In this document: positions 1-7,355 of the stretch, piece by piece
How positions within the stretch are numbered: the first letter of the stretch is position 1
Layout of the letters: each line of letters begins with the position of its first letter
NCBI GenBank assembly: GCA_035656635.1
Contig: DASRSD010000066.1
Coordinates: forward strand, 1 to 44,511
Source of the DNA: Pirellulales bacterium
Lineage (GTDB): Bacteria > Planctomycetota > Planctomycetia > Pirellulales > JADZDJ01
Length of the DNA stretch: 44,511 nucleotides
Reading direction: 5' to 3'
The notes under the pieces: model-generated
Told to the model about the DNA's origin: nothing
Databases searched by the model: none
What the model saw: the letters and a program-made list of their open reading frames with translations, nothing else
Position numbers and translations under genes: made by a program

Positions 1-2
1 AA

Positions 3-776
3 GACAAAGCCTTGGCCACGCTACGTCGGCTGGGTGCAACAGTCGCCAGCGATCTTCCGATGATGGATTCCGGCGAACTGCAAATTACCCTGGACAAAAA
101 TTGGAAGGGAAAACCCAGCGACTTGGGCGTGTTGAAGGAAGTTCGCAATTTGACCTGGCTGCGTGTCATCAACCGGCCGCTGAGTGAAGCGGAGTTGTCG
201 ACAATTGCCGAATTACCGCAGGTGACGGAAGTGGATTTGTTCGGCGCTGGAGTGACGGTCGAAGCGGCTCAAAAACTGGCCGCGGCCATTCCGCAAGCGG
301 CAGTCGATCGCCGCAATGGCGCGTTTTTGGGCGTGGGGGGCTCGCCGGGATTGAACACCTGTTTAATCAGCGAGGTACGGGAAGGCTCGGCGGCAGCCGC
401 GGCTGGAATTCACGAAGGAGACGAAATTATTACCTTCGACGGTCAACCGGTGCACAATTTCGAGGAATTCACGATATTGGTTTCCAATAAAACCGGCGGC
501 GATCAAATCGATTTGCAAGTTCGCCGCGAAAACGAAGTGCTGAAGAAGAAAGTAACCTTGGGCGAGTGGCAATCTGACCTGCCCGTCACTTTCCACGGCA
601 ATTCTCGCATGCCCGGGATGCAAATTCCGTTGCCGCAAATTCAGGTGCCGCAAATCATGCCGCAAACTGTGCCCCAGCCGGCAGTGCCCCAGCCGGCAGT
701 GCCCCAGCAATCAGTGCCCCCGCAGTCAGTGCCGCAGCAGAATCCGCCTGCTCAGAATTTGCCAGCCGTAAAGTAG
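3..776 (+). CDS. PDZ-domain protein with LRR-like N-terminus (5' end outside window)
   Basis: The frame is open to the left edge, and the TTG at 12 sits inside a leucine-rich-repeat-like stretch (ALATLRRLG), so the true start lies upstream. Two LRR-like units come first (LTWLRVINRPLS, VTEVDLFGAGVT). A PDZ domain follows, with the usual features: LISEVREGSAAAAAGI, EGDEIITFDGQPV and a final LQVRRE strand. The C-terminus is a Pro/Gln tail made of five repeats of the type VPQPA. PDZ domains bind C-terminal peptides, and in secreted bacterial proteins they usually accompany proteases or scaffolds. No protease domain is visible in the part present. This could be the C-terminus of a larger secreted repeat protein. 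The domain call is firm; the function is unknown. Confidence 0.8.
   Translation, partial: DKALATLRRLGATVASDLPMMDSGELQITLDKNWKGKPSDLGVLKEVRNLTWLRVINRPLSEAELSTIAELPQVTEVDLFGAGVTVEAAQKLAAAIPQAAVDRRNGAFLGVGGSPGLNTCLISEVREGSAAAAAGIHEGDEIITFDGQPVHNFEEFTILVSNKTGGDQIDLQVRRENEVLKKKVTLGEWQSDLPVTFHGNSRMPGMQIPLPQIQVPQIMPQTVPQPAVPQPAVPQQSVPPQSVPQQNPPAQNLPAVK
669..743 (+). repeat. Five tandem 15-bp units coding a Pro/Gln-rich tail
   Basis: The unit is gtgccccagccggca. The first two copies are identical (669-683, 684-698); the next three are diverged (699-743). The units encode VPQPA, VPQPA, VPQQS, VPPQS and VPQQN. The 15-bp period keeps the frame, so copy number can vary without breaking the gene. Confidence 0.9.
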
Positions 777-810
777 ATTTGCCCCACTAGCTGATGCTTT
801 GGGAACGAGG

Positions 811-1875
811 TCATTCGGCTTTCGGCAGCGGAACTTCCACACTCGACGCCGGACCGTCCGTTTTTTTCGGCTCGCCGCTAAAGAAAGCCGCCGATTTATC
901 GAGCGCGTCTAGCACGTGCAATACGGCCGTGTAATGTCCGCAGTTGTACCACTCGATGCTGGGCCGGCCAAAAGCGTCCCACAGGCTGTCGGTGCAAGCG
1001 CGGGGAATGATTTCGTCGTGCAGGGCATTGAGCATCAAGATTTTTCGACCCTGCAGACATGCGCGGTACGAGCAAGGATCGACGGTTTTCATCAGCTCCG
1101 TCAGTTCGTCCAGGGAATGTCCTTGCGCCAGCCACTGCTGCCGAGCGGCGGCCAGATGCTTTTCTTGCGAATCGCGCAACACCACGCTTAAATTACCGCC
1201 GGCCAAGACCGGACAAACTTTGTTGAAACGCGGCTCCGCCGCCGCGGCCAGGGAAGCGGTGATGCCTCCCAGGCTGATGCCGAAGATGCCCAGTTGCTGC
1301 GGATCGACTTCATCCTGCGCGGCCAGCCACGCGGCGGCGTAGCGAATATCTTTCACGGCCTGAATCATGCCGCGCACCGTGGCTTGCGGATCGGTGGAAA
1401 TCATCCGCGCACTGGAGCCGGGCTGCCGCCGATCGCCGTAATACGGCATGTGAACGAACAGCGCCGCCACGCCATGCTGCGCTAAATTGCTGGCAAACAA
1501 TCGGGCCAGGGGAAAATCGCCTCCCAAAATATGCAACACCACGCAGGCCGGATATTTGCCCGGCCTGGCTGGACGAAAATACTCGCAATGCACCGTGTTG
1601 TTGTTCACTTCCGCCGTTACCACCGGCGAAGGAAAGGTAACCAACGACAGCGAAATGTTCGCGGTCGACTGCGGCTGCGGAATTTGCTGGAAGGAAAACG
1701 TGCTGGCCGGCAGGCGAAACGGCTCCGGAACGGCGTGCTCTTCCTGGCCGGTAGGTTCAAACCGCACTTCCCCGGTGCGCACCTTCGCTTCTTCCGCCCG
1801 GGCGGAATGCGGGGCCAGCATCGCCAGCCAGAGAGCGATGGCAAATCGGACGGCGGCGGGCAGCGGCATTTTCAT
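811..1875 (-). CDS. Secreted alpha/beta hydrolase (esterase/peptidase-like)
   Basis: A 354-residue protein starting MKMPLPAAV, with a Sec signal peptide (hydrophobic segment FAIALWLAMLA, cut near ARA-EE). The alpha/beta-hydrolase core begins near residue 108 (YPACVVLHILGGD). The nucleophile elbow is GISLGG with Ser201. The likely acid is Asp287 in LNALHDEII and the likely base is His314 in NCGHYTAV, so the triad appears complete. The family resembles dienelactone-hydrolase or acetyl-xylan-esterase-like planctomycete proteins; the substrate cannot be read from sequence. It is divergent from the GT87 gene at 2105. GGAA lies a few bases before the chosen ATG. Fold and activity class are sure, substrate is not. 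Confidence 0.85.
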   Translation of the reverse strand: MKMPLPAAVRFAIALWLAMLAPHSARAEEAKVRTGEVRFEPTGQEEHAVPEPFRLPASTFSFQQIPQPQSTANISLSLVTFPSPVVTAEVNNNTVHCEYFRPARPGKYPACVVLHILGGDFPLARLFASNLAQHGVAALFVHMPYYGDRRQPGSSARMISTDPQATVRGMIQAVKDIRYAAAWLAAQDEVDPQQLGIFGISLGGITASLAAAAEPRFNKVCPVLAGGNLSVVLRDSQEKHLAAARQQWLAQGHSLDELTELMKTVDPCSYRACLQGRKILMLNALHDEIIPRACTDSLWDAFGRPSIEWYNCGHYTAVLHVLDALDKSAAFFSGEPKKTDGPASSVEVPLPKAE

Positions 1876-2104
1876 TTGGTAGATTCCAGTGCCATTCGAT
1901 AAAACCGTGGGATGCCGCTAACATAAACGCTTGCGGCCGGCTGGAAAATCGGACTTTCAATTCTTGATGCTAGCACCGTAGGAGCAGTTTGCCTGTGGTG
2001 CATGCTATTGCACGGGCATTACGGCATTCGTATAGTTTGCCCCCTGCTGAAACTGCCACTTCCTCTGTTCTTCCTGGCAGCGATTTTGTGCTGAGAGAAA
2101 TTCT

Positions 2105-3556
2105 ATGCGGCCGCGCTTGAATCGACGAGCGGTTTGGTGGGCGATCTTGGGTGTCGCACTGGTCGTGTGGGGACTCACCGACGTCCGCTGGCGAGCACAA
2201 ATTGATGCGCACAATTTGGGCAACCATCGTTCCGATTTTACCGTGTATACCGTGGCCGGAGCGGCGATGTTCGATGGCCGCGATCCGTATGCTGTGACCA
2301 ATCCGCGAGGCTGGCATTATTTGTACCCGCCGCTGTTTGCAATTTTGGTGGCGCCGCTATCAGGGTTAAATTCGCAGTGGCAGGCGGTCATTTGGTACGC
2401 CATTAGTTTGTTCACACTGTGGGGTTGCTACGTCGAGTGTCGCCGCATTTGGAAATGGCTGAGCGCGACCAATCCATCGAGCGCAGTGGAAAATATCCGC
2501 GGGAAGAAAGATGTTCTGCCTTCCGGCGATTCCTCCACCCTGCCTGCTTATTTCTTCTGGCTGGCCGGCGCAACGGTAGTATTGCCCGTGTTGAATTGCC
2601 TGCAGCGCGGGCAAGTGGGCATTCTGCTGGCGTATTTGCTGCTGTGGGGATTCCGCTGTGTAGTGAGCAGCCGTACCTGGAAAAGCGCGGTGGCGGCCGG
2701 CATCATTTTGGCGCTGCCGGTAGTCGTTAAAGTAATTCCCGCGCTTCCGGTGGGAATTTTATGCCTGCAACTGCTGGCGACCGCCGCCCTGCATCGCTGG
2801 GCGAGCGATTGGATTCAGCGTGCCGTCGGCGTGTTGCTGGGAACCACAGTTGGCATGGCGCTGTTTCTGCTTGTCATTCCCAGCCTGGCGATAGGACCGG
2901 CGGCGAACATCAAGCATTTGAACACGTTTGTCAACAACGTGCTGCTGGACGACGGCGGCAAATTGGATGACGATTTCAGCGTTCACAGCAAGCGGAATCA
3001 GAGCTTAACGAATGCGGTTTACCGCTTGGGAAATTGGACGGCGCATGTTTTCGGCGGCGCCCCCAATGATCAATTGATTGACGCGTTCGCCACCCGCGAT
3101 GCCGCCATGCCCATGGATAGCCGCTGGGCCGTGTGGACCTTGCGGCTGTTGCAGATCAGCTTTTTGGCGCTGTTGTTGGCCGCAGGCTGGGTTGCCGCGC
3201 GCTATAACGACGCGCTGGGAACGGCCGTGGTATTTTCGTTGGCGTGCTTGTTGATGTCGGCCCTGTCGCCGGTTTTTCGCGGTCATTATTACGTGATGTG
3301 GTTGCCCGCGGCGTGGCTGTTGTCGCTTTACAGTTGGCGTAACCAGCACACGCATTTGGCGATTTCGCTGGCGGTTGCCGCTTGTGCGCTCACTTGGACG
3401 CATTACTTGCTGCTGGAATGGGCCGGCCGCGTGGGCGTTTTGGGCTTAGGCGCTACAGCGTGGTATGTGGTGGCCACAATTTCTGTGCTCCGCACCAAGC
3501 CCGCGAAGCCGGCAATCGTTCCAACCACTGCGCCGCAATGGTTGCACGCGGCATGA
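2105..3556 (+). CDS. Multi-pass membrane glycosyltransferase, GT87/DUF2029 type
   Basis: A 483-residue integral membrane protein with roughly nine to ten hydrophobic helices. Near residue 55 there is a short periplasmic-type signature, GRDPYA followed by WHYLYPPLFA. This is the Asp-Pro-Tyr ... Tyr-Pro-Pro arrangement typical of GT87 enzymes, which transfer mannose or another sugar from a polyprenyl-phosphate donor on the outer face of the membrane. The acceptor is unknown. The gene is followed about 95 bases later by a soluble glycosyltransferase on the same strand, which suggests joint work on a surface glycan or glycolipid; that link is inference. The ATG at 2105 has only a weak purine stretch before it. 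Confidence 0.8.
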   Translation: MRPRLNRRAVWWAILGVALVVWGLTDVRWRAQIDAHNLGNHRSDFTVYTVAGAAMFDGRDPYAVTNPRGWHYLYPPLFAILVAPLSGLNSQWQAVIWYAISLFTLWGCYVECRRIWKWLSATNPSSAVENIRGKKDVLPSGDSSTLPAYFFWLAGATVVLPVLNCLQRGQVGILLAYLLLWGFRCVVSSRTWKSAVAAGIILALPVVVKVIPALPVGILCLQLLATAALHRWASDWIQRAVGVLLGTTVGMALFLLVIPSLAIGPAANIKHLNTFVNNVLLDDGGKLDDDFSVHSKRNQSLTNAVYRLGNWTAHVFGGAPNDQLIDAFATRDAAMPMDSRWAVWTLRLLQISFLALLLAAGWVAARYNDALGTAVVFSLACLLMSALSPVFRGHYYVMWLPAAWLLSLYSWRNQHTHLAISLAVAACALTWTHYLLLEWAGRVGVLGLGATAWYVVATISVLRTKPAKPAIVPTTAPQWLHAA

Positions 3557-3650
3557 TGATGACCGCTTTTTGAGGTCCCCAGACAAGTCGATACGAACCG
3601 CACCTTTACGGCTGCAATCAAGGAATTTCATTCGGGCGAGGAACTGAACT

Positions 3651-4391
3651 GTGCCAACCGCGAAAGTAAATGTGGTGTGCATGAAATGGGGCACCATGTA
3701 CAACGGCCCCTACGTGAACAACTTGTACTCGATGGTTCAGCGTAATTTGACCATTCCGCACCGCTTCGTCTGCTTCACCGACAACGACGAAGGATTTCTC
3801 CCCGCCGTAGAAAGCTTCCCGTTGCCAACCGCCGATTTAATGGGAGGCGGGCGCTACGGATCGTGGAACAAAATGGCGCTGTTCGCGCCGCAGTTGGCCG
3901 ATTTGGCCGGACCCACGCTGTTTTTGGATCTCGACCTGTTGGTGGTCGGAAACATTGATAGCCTGTTTGAATACCGGCCGGGAGACTTTTGCATCATCCA
4001 CGATTGGTCGCGGCGGCAGGAAGGCAATTCGTCGGTCTTTCGTTTTGAAGTGGGCAAGCACGCCGATTTGTTAGACAATTTTCTGGCCCATGCGGACGAA
4101 GTGCGTCGCAGCTACCGGTCCGATCAGTGCTTCCTTTCCGAGCGGCTGATTCAAGCGGGCCTGCTGCACTACTGGCCTGATTCTTGGTGCTGCAGCTTCA
4201 AGCGGCATTGCTTGCCGAAGTGGCCCATTCAATGGTTCACGACGGCGAAATTATCGCCGGCAGCCAAAGTCATTGTGTTCCACGGCAAGCCGAAGCCGCC
4301 GGAGGCCGCTCGTGGCATACGGAGCAAATTGAGATTGATCCGACCAGTCGCGTGGATCGATCAACATTGGCACTCGCGCGATGCCGCGTAA
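3651..4391 (+). CDS. Cytoplasmic GT-A-type glycosyltransferase
   Basis: A 246-residue soluble protein. The N-terminal strand (AKVNVVCMKWGTMY) and the motif FLDLDLLVVG with Asp93-Leu-Asp95 fit a GT-A fold with the metal-binding DxD, as in glycogenin/GT8-like or capsule sugar transferases. GSWNKMALFAP just before it resembles the acceptor/donor loop of such enzymes. The start is GTG at 3651, preceded at proper distance by GAGG; the next in-frame ATG at 3681 would remove the first beta strand. It sits between a GT87-type gene and a 2OG oxygenase gene, so a glycan-building and modifying cluster is plausible. Donor and acceptor sugars are not known. Confidence 0.75.
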   Translation: MPTAKVNVVCMKWGTMYNGPYVNNLYSMVQRNLTIPHRFVCFTDNDEGFLPAVESFPLPTADLMGGGRYGSWNKMALFAPQLADLAGPTLFLDLDLLVVGNIDSLFEYRPGDFCIIHDWSRRQEGNSSVFRFEVGKHADLLDNFLAHADEVRRSYRSDQCFLSERLIQAGLLHYWPDSWCCSFKRHCLPKWPIQWFTTAKLSPAAKVIVFHGKPKPPEAARGIRSKLRLIRPVAWIDQHWHSRDAA

Positions 4392-4457
4392 AAGCCCGCT
4401 GCCACGGCGCGCTTTAATTTCATCCCCACACCGTTTTATCAAGGCACAGAGAATTTT

Positions 4458-5171
4458 ATGTCGATGCTGAATCTCGATGTCTTTCGCCGCACACAGCTGG
4501 TGCGCGAGCCATTCGAGCATTGCATTATGCCCTGGTTCATCAGGCCGGAGGCGCTGAATCGCATTCAGTCCGATTATCCCGAGATCCCGCAAGGCGGGAG
4601 TTTTCCGCTCTCGAAATTGAGATTTGGACCGGCGTTTCAAGCGCTCAGCCAAGAACTGCTCGGTCCTGAAATGCAGGCTGTCTTTGCCGAAAAATTCCAA
4701 ATCGATCTCACCGGCCGCCCGGCCACACTGACGGTCCGGGGACAATCGCGCGCCAAAGATGGCCAAATTCATGTCGACAGTAAGACCAAGCTGATCACCG
4801 TGCTGCTGTATCTCAACTCGCCGTGGGAAGCCGCAGGCGGTCGATTGCGCTTATTGTGCTCGGCGCATGATATTGATAACTACTTTGCCGAAGTGCCTCC
4901 GGAGCAGGGAACGCTGCTGTGCTTTCGCAATGGGCCCAACGCCTGGCACGGCCATAAAACCTTCATTGGGCAGCGGCGCGTGTTGCAATTGAATTGGGTG
5001 GTGAGCGAAGCGGCCGCCCAGGCTGCAGCCCGCCGGCACGGACTTTCGGCTTTGCTCAAGCGGTTCAATCCCTTTCAGCGCGGCGCGCAAACGACCGGAA
5101 ACGTTGAGTTGCCCGGCGAATCCGCCGCGCCGGCGGCGGCTCAAGCGGCTTTTGCCGCCGCGCGCTGGTAA
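4458..5171 (+). CDS. 2OG-Fe(II) oxygenase-like protein
   Basis: A 237-residue protein with the facial-triad pattern of 2-oxoglutarate/Fe(II) dioxygenases: His105-x-Asp107 in GQIHVDSKT, and a distal His (164 or 166) in WHGHKTF. Arg173 or Arg174 (GQRRVLQLNW) could bind the 2-oxoglutarate carboxylate. The double-stranded beta-helix core is visible as ITVLLYLN, GRLRLL and GTLLCFRN. These enzymes hydroxylate peptides, lipids or sugars; the substrate is unknown here. The C-terminus (from about residue 190) is Ala-rich and basic, and its last 31 bases overlap the 3' end of the convergent oxygenase gene. The order glycosyltransferase then oxygenase suggests modification of a glycan or its carrier, which is inference. 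Confidence 0.75.
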   Translation: MSMLNLDVFRRTQLVREPFEHCIMPWFIRPEALNRIQSDYPEIPQGGSFPLSKLRFGPAFQALSQELLGPEMQAVFAEKFQIDLTGRPATLTVRGQSRAKDGQIHVDSKTKLITVLLYLNSPWEAAGGRLRLLCSAHDIDNYFAEVPPEQGTLLCFRNGPNAWHGHKTFIGQRRVLQLNWVVSEAAAQAAARRHGLSALLKRFNPFQRGAQTTGNVELPGESAAPAAAQAAFAAARW

Positions 5172-5947
5172 TACTGCTCGACCAGGTCCTGATTCGCATC
5201 GGCCGGATCGGCATACCAAATGTTAAGAATCGTGTTGCGCGTGCCCACTTCTCCTATAAGCAGCGTGCGGCCGTGCCAACTCTTCAGCTTGAGCGAATTG
5301 ATCACGCTGAACGCATAGCATGTGTTTGGCAAAAATGGCGTCGTCTTCACAACTTCAAATCCACGCGGCTCGCGCAGCAAGTGCAATGGATTGAGGCTGC
5401 GGCGATAAAATTCCGTGCCCAAATCTTTTTGGCGATCGTCGGCAGGTAACGCAATTTGCATGGTCACCACTTTCCGGCGGGTATCTGGATGCGGCTTGAT
5501 CCGATAACCCGAGGTCTCCCGAAACAGCTCCGGCAACGGGTACGCGGCGAGCTTGCGGGCTTCCTTCACGCCAAAGCGGAACGTTAAGCCCGGCTGCAAA
5601 CGATCGAACACGCTGGCTTTGAATTCCGGGGCGCCCAAGGCGTCGCGCACCGCCAGCCATAGCGAGCGCTGCCGCGCGCTCAACCGTTCGATGCTGGCGC
5701 TAGTCAGCTTGAATCGCCCCCGGTTGCTCTTTCCGGCCGTCATGAATTTGTCGTAGTCGAAGGCTTCATACAGCGCGCTGTCGGGCAACAGCTTCAAAAT
5801 TTCCTGATAAACATCGCCGGGGAAAATCCCCTGGGCAATAAAGTGCGGAAATGGGTTGGTCTCGGCCGGTGTGGTCCGAATCGTCCGCAGCATGTGGGTC
5901 AGCGTACGATTTTTGATTTCTTGTCGAACGTTGTCTTCGGTCCGCAT
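5141..5947 (-). CDS. Second 2OG-Fe(II) oxygenase-like protein
   Basis: A 268-residue protein convergent with the previous gene; the two stop codons lie inside each other's coding sequence (overlap 5141-5171). It carries the same metal pattern: His153-x-Asp155 in IKPHPDTRRK and His225 in KSWHGRTLL, with Arg237 in EVGTRNTILNIWY as a candidate 2-oxoglutarate anchor. The N-terminal part (PFPHFIAQGIFPGDVYQEIL) is typical of prolyl-hydroxylase-like proteins attached to sugar-transfer clusters. It is not a close copy of its neighbour; only the core motifs agree. Substrate unknown. Confidence 0.7.
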   Translation of the reverse strand: MRTEDNVRQEIKNRTLTHMLRTIRTTPAETNPFPHFIAQGIFPGDVYQEILKLLPDSALYEAFDYDKFMTAGKSNRGRFKLTSASIERLSARQRSLWLAVRDALGAPEFKASVFDRLQPGLTFRFGVKEARKLAAYPLPELFRETSGYRIKPHPDTRRKVVTMQIALPADDRQKDLGTEFYRRSLNPLHLLREPRGFEVVKTTPFLPNTCYAFSVINSLKLKSWHGRTLLIGEVGTRNTILNIWYADPADANQDLVEQYYQRAAAKAA

Positions 5948-6164
5948 GCAGTCAGTTCCTTACGTCGTAGAAAATCGGGTTTTCCGAATCTCATCGGCCT
6001 GCGACGTATGGAAAATTAACGATTATCACCCCGCGCACGTCAGAATCGGCTGCGCCGAAACGCTGGCATCGTTGCCCAGGCGACGGGCATGAGACTACAG
6101 TCCCGCAGTCGCTGCTGGTAAGGTTTCCCTATCGCTGTAAAACCCGGCCACGTAGAATGGTGGT

Positions 6165-7226
6165 ATGACTGCAAAATCATCACCTTCTGCAGCCGGCGCA
6201 AAAGCAGCCACTGCCGGCAAGGGCGTTTCCGGACAAAATTTATTTCTGGGCATTGTGCTGGCGGCGGGCCTCATCGTGGCCGGCTACATTCTTTTCAGCG
6301 AAACCTTGGGGCAAGCGGCGGGCCCGGCGAATTTGAAGCTGGAAGATATTCCCTTCAACGGCGCCCAAGCTTACGAGTATCTCAAGCAGTTGTGCAACTT
6401 CGGACCGCGGCCCAGCGGATCGCAGGCCATTGAAAGCGAGAAAACATTTCTCATCGATTATTTTCAAAAGCTGGGCGCGACCGTGTCGAAGCAGGATTTC
6501 CGCGCGCGCAACCCGCTTACCGGCGATGCGGTGCCGATGACTAACATCATCGTGCAGTGGCATCCGGATCGTAAGGAGCGGGTGCTGCTATGCGCCCATT
6601 ACGATACGCGACCCTTTCCTGATCGAGATCGGCGCAATCCACGGGGCACATTCGTCGGCGCCAACGACAGCGCCGCCTGCATTGCCCTGCTGATGGAATT
6701 GGGTAAATCCATGCCGCAATTCCAAAGTCCCTACGGCGTCGATTTTTTGCTGGTCGACGGCGAAGATTTAGTGTATTGGGATCGGACGCTAGACAAGGAT
6801 ACGGGCAGCTATTGCGTGGGCTCGGAATATTTTGGCCGCCAATACGCCATCGATCCGCCGCCGTACCGCTACCGCTGTGCCGTGGTGCTCGACATGATTG
6901 CCGGCATTAATTTACGGCTGCCCAAAGAGTTGAACGGCGTCATGTGGGCCGACACTCGCCCGATTGTCGAAGAAATTTGGAATACCGCGGCCCGGCTCAA
7001 AGTCACCGAGTTTTTATCCAAAACCACGCCCGTGCCTGTGACCGACGACCACGTCATGCTGCACGATTTGGGGCGCATTCCTACGTGCGACATCATTTGC
7101 GATTTCGGCCCCGCTACCAGCTATCCGCAATGGCACACGCAGGAAGACGATCCGGCCCATTGCTCGTCGCTTTCCATCGCCAAAGTCGGCTGGGTGCTGC
7201 ATGAGTGGCTGAAATCGCTCCGTTAG
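6165..7226 (+). CDS. Membrane-anchored M28-family zinc hydrolase, glutaminyl-cyclase-like
   Basis: A 353-residue protein with one N-terminal transmembrane helix at about 26-45 (LFLGIVLAAGLIVAGYILF) after a short Ala/Lys-rich tail, so the catalytic domain is probably periplasmic. The zinc-site pattern of the M28/QC fold is present: His145 (CAHYDTRP), Asp168 (GANDSA), Glu200 (VDGED), Asp243 (LDMIAG) and His324 (WHTQEDDP). Length and the PQWHTQEDDP ending match bacterial glutaminyl-peptide cyclotransferase-like proteins better than aminopeptidases. Either N-terminal pyroglutamate formation or aminopeptidase activity is possible. It stands alone on its strand and is followed by a palindromic element. 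Confidence 0.82.
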   Translation: MTAKSSPSAAGAKAATAGKGVSGQNLFLGIVLAAGLIVAGYILFSETLGQAAGPANLKLEDIPFNGAQAYEYLKQLCNFGPRPSGSQAIESEKTFLIDYFQKLGATVSKQDFRARNPLTGDAVPMTNIIVQWHPDRKERVLLCAHYDTRPFPDRDRRNPRGTFVGANDSAACIALLMELGKSMPQFQSPYGVDFLLVDGEDLVYWDRTLDKDTGSYCVGSEYFGRQYAIDPPPYRYRCAVVLDMIAGINLRLPKELNGVMWADTRPIVEEIWNTAARLKVTEFLSKTTPVPVTDDHVMLHDLGRIPTCDIICDFGPATSYPQWHTQEDDPAHCSSLSIAKVGWVLHEWLKSLR

Positions 7227-7232
7227 TAGCCG

Positions 7233-7311
7233 TGGGTGGCCGGGGTCGAGGCCGCCGAGCCCCCGGAATTGAAGCCGCTGGGGGCTCACTTCGTTCGACC
7301 CCAGCCACCTA
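7233..7311. repeat. Nested inverted repeat between convergent genes
   Basis: The outer arms are GGTGGCCGGGGTCGA (7235-7249) and TCGACCCCAGCCACC (7295-7309), 14 of 15 bases paired. The inner arms are GAGCCCCC (7257-7264) and GGGGGCTC (7280-7287). The long GC-rich cruciform lies between the 3' ends of the M28 gene and the phosphatase gene and may stop transcription from both sides. There is no clear T-tract, so it may instead be a REP-like interspersed palindrome. Confidence 0.7.
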
Positions 7312-7355
7312 CTCCGTTTCTTAATTCAAATTAGGCGGCGACCGGCGAAAGCAGT

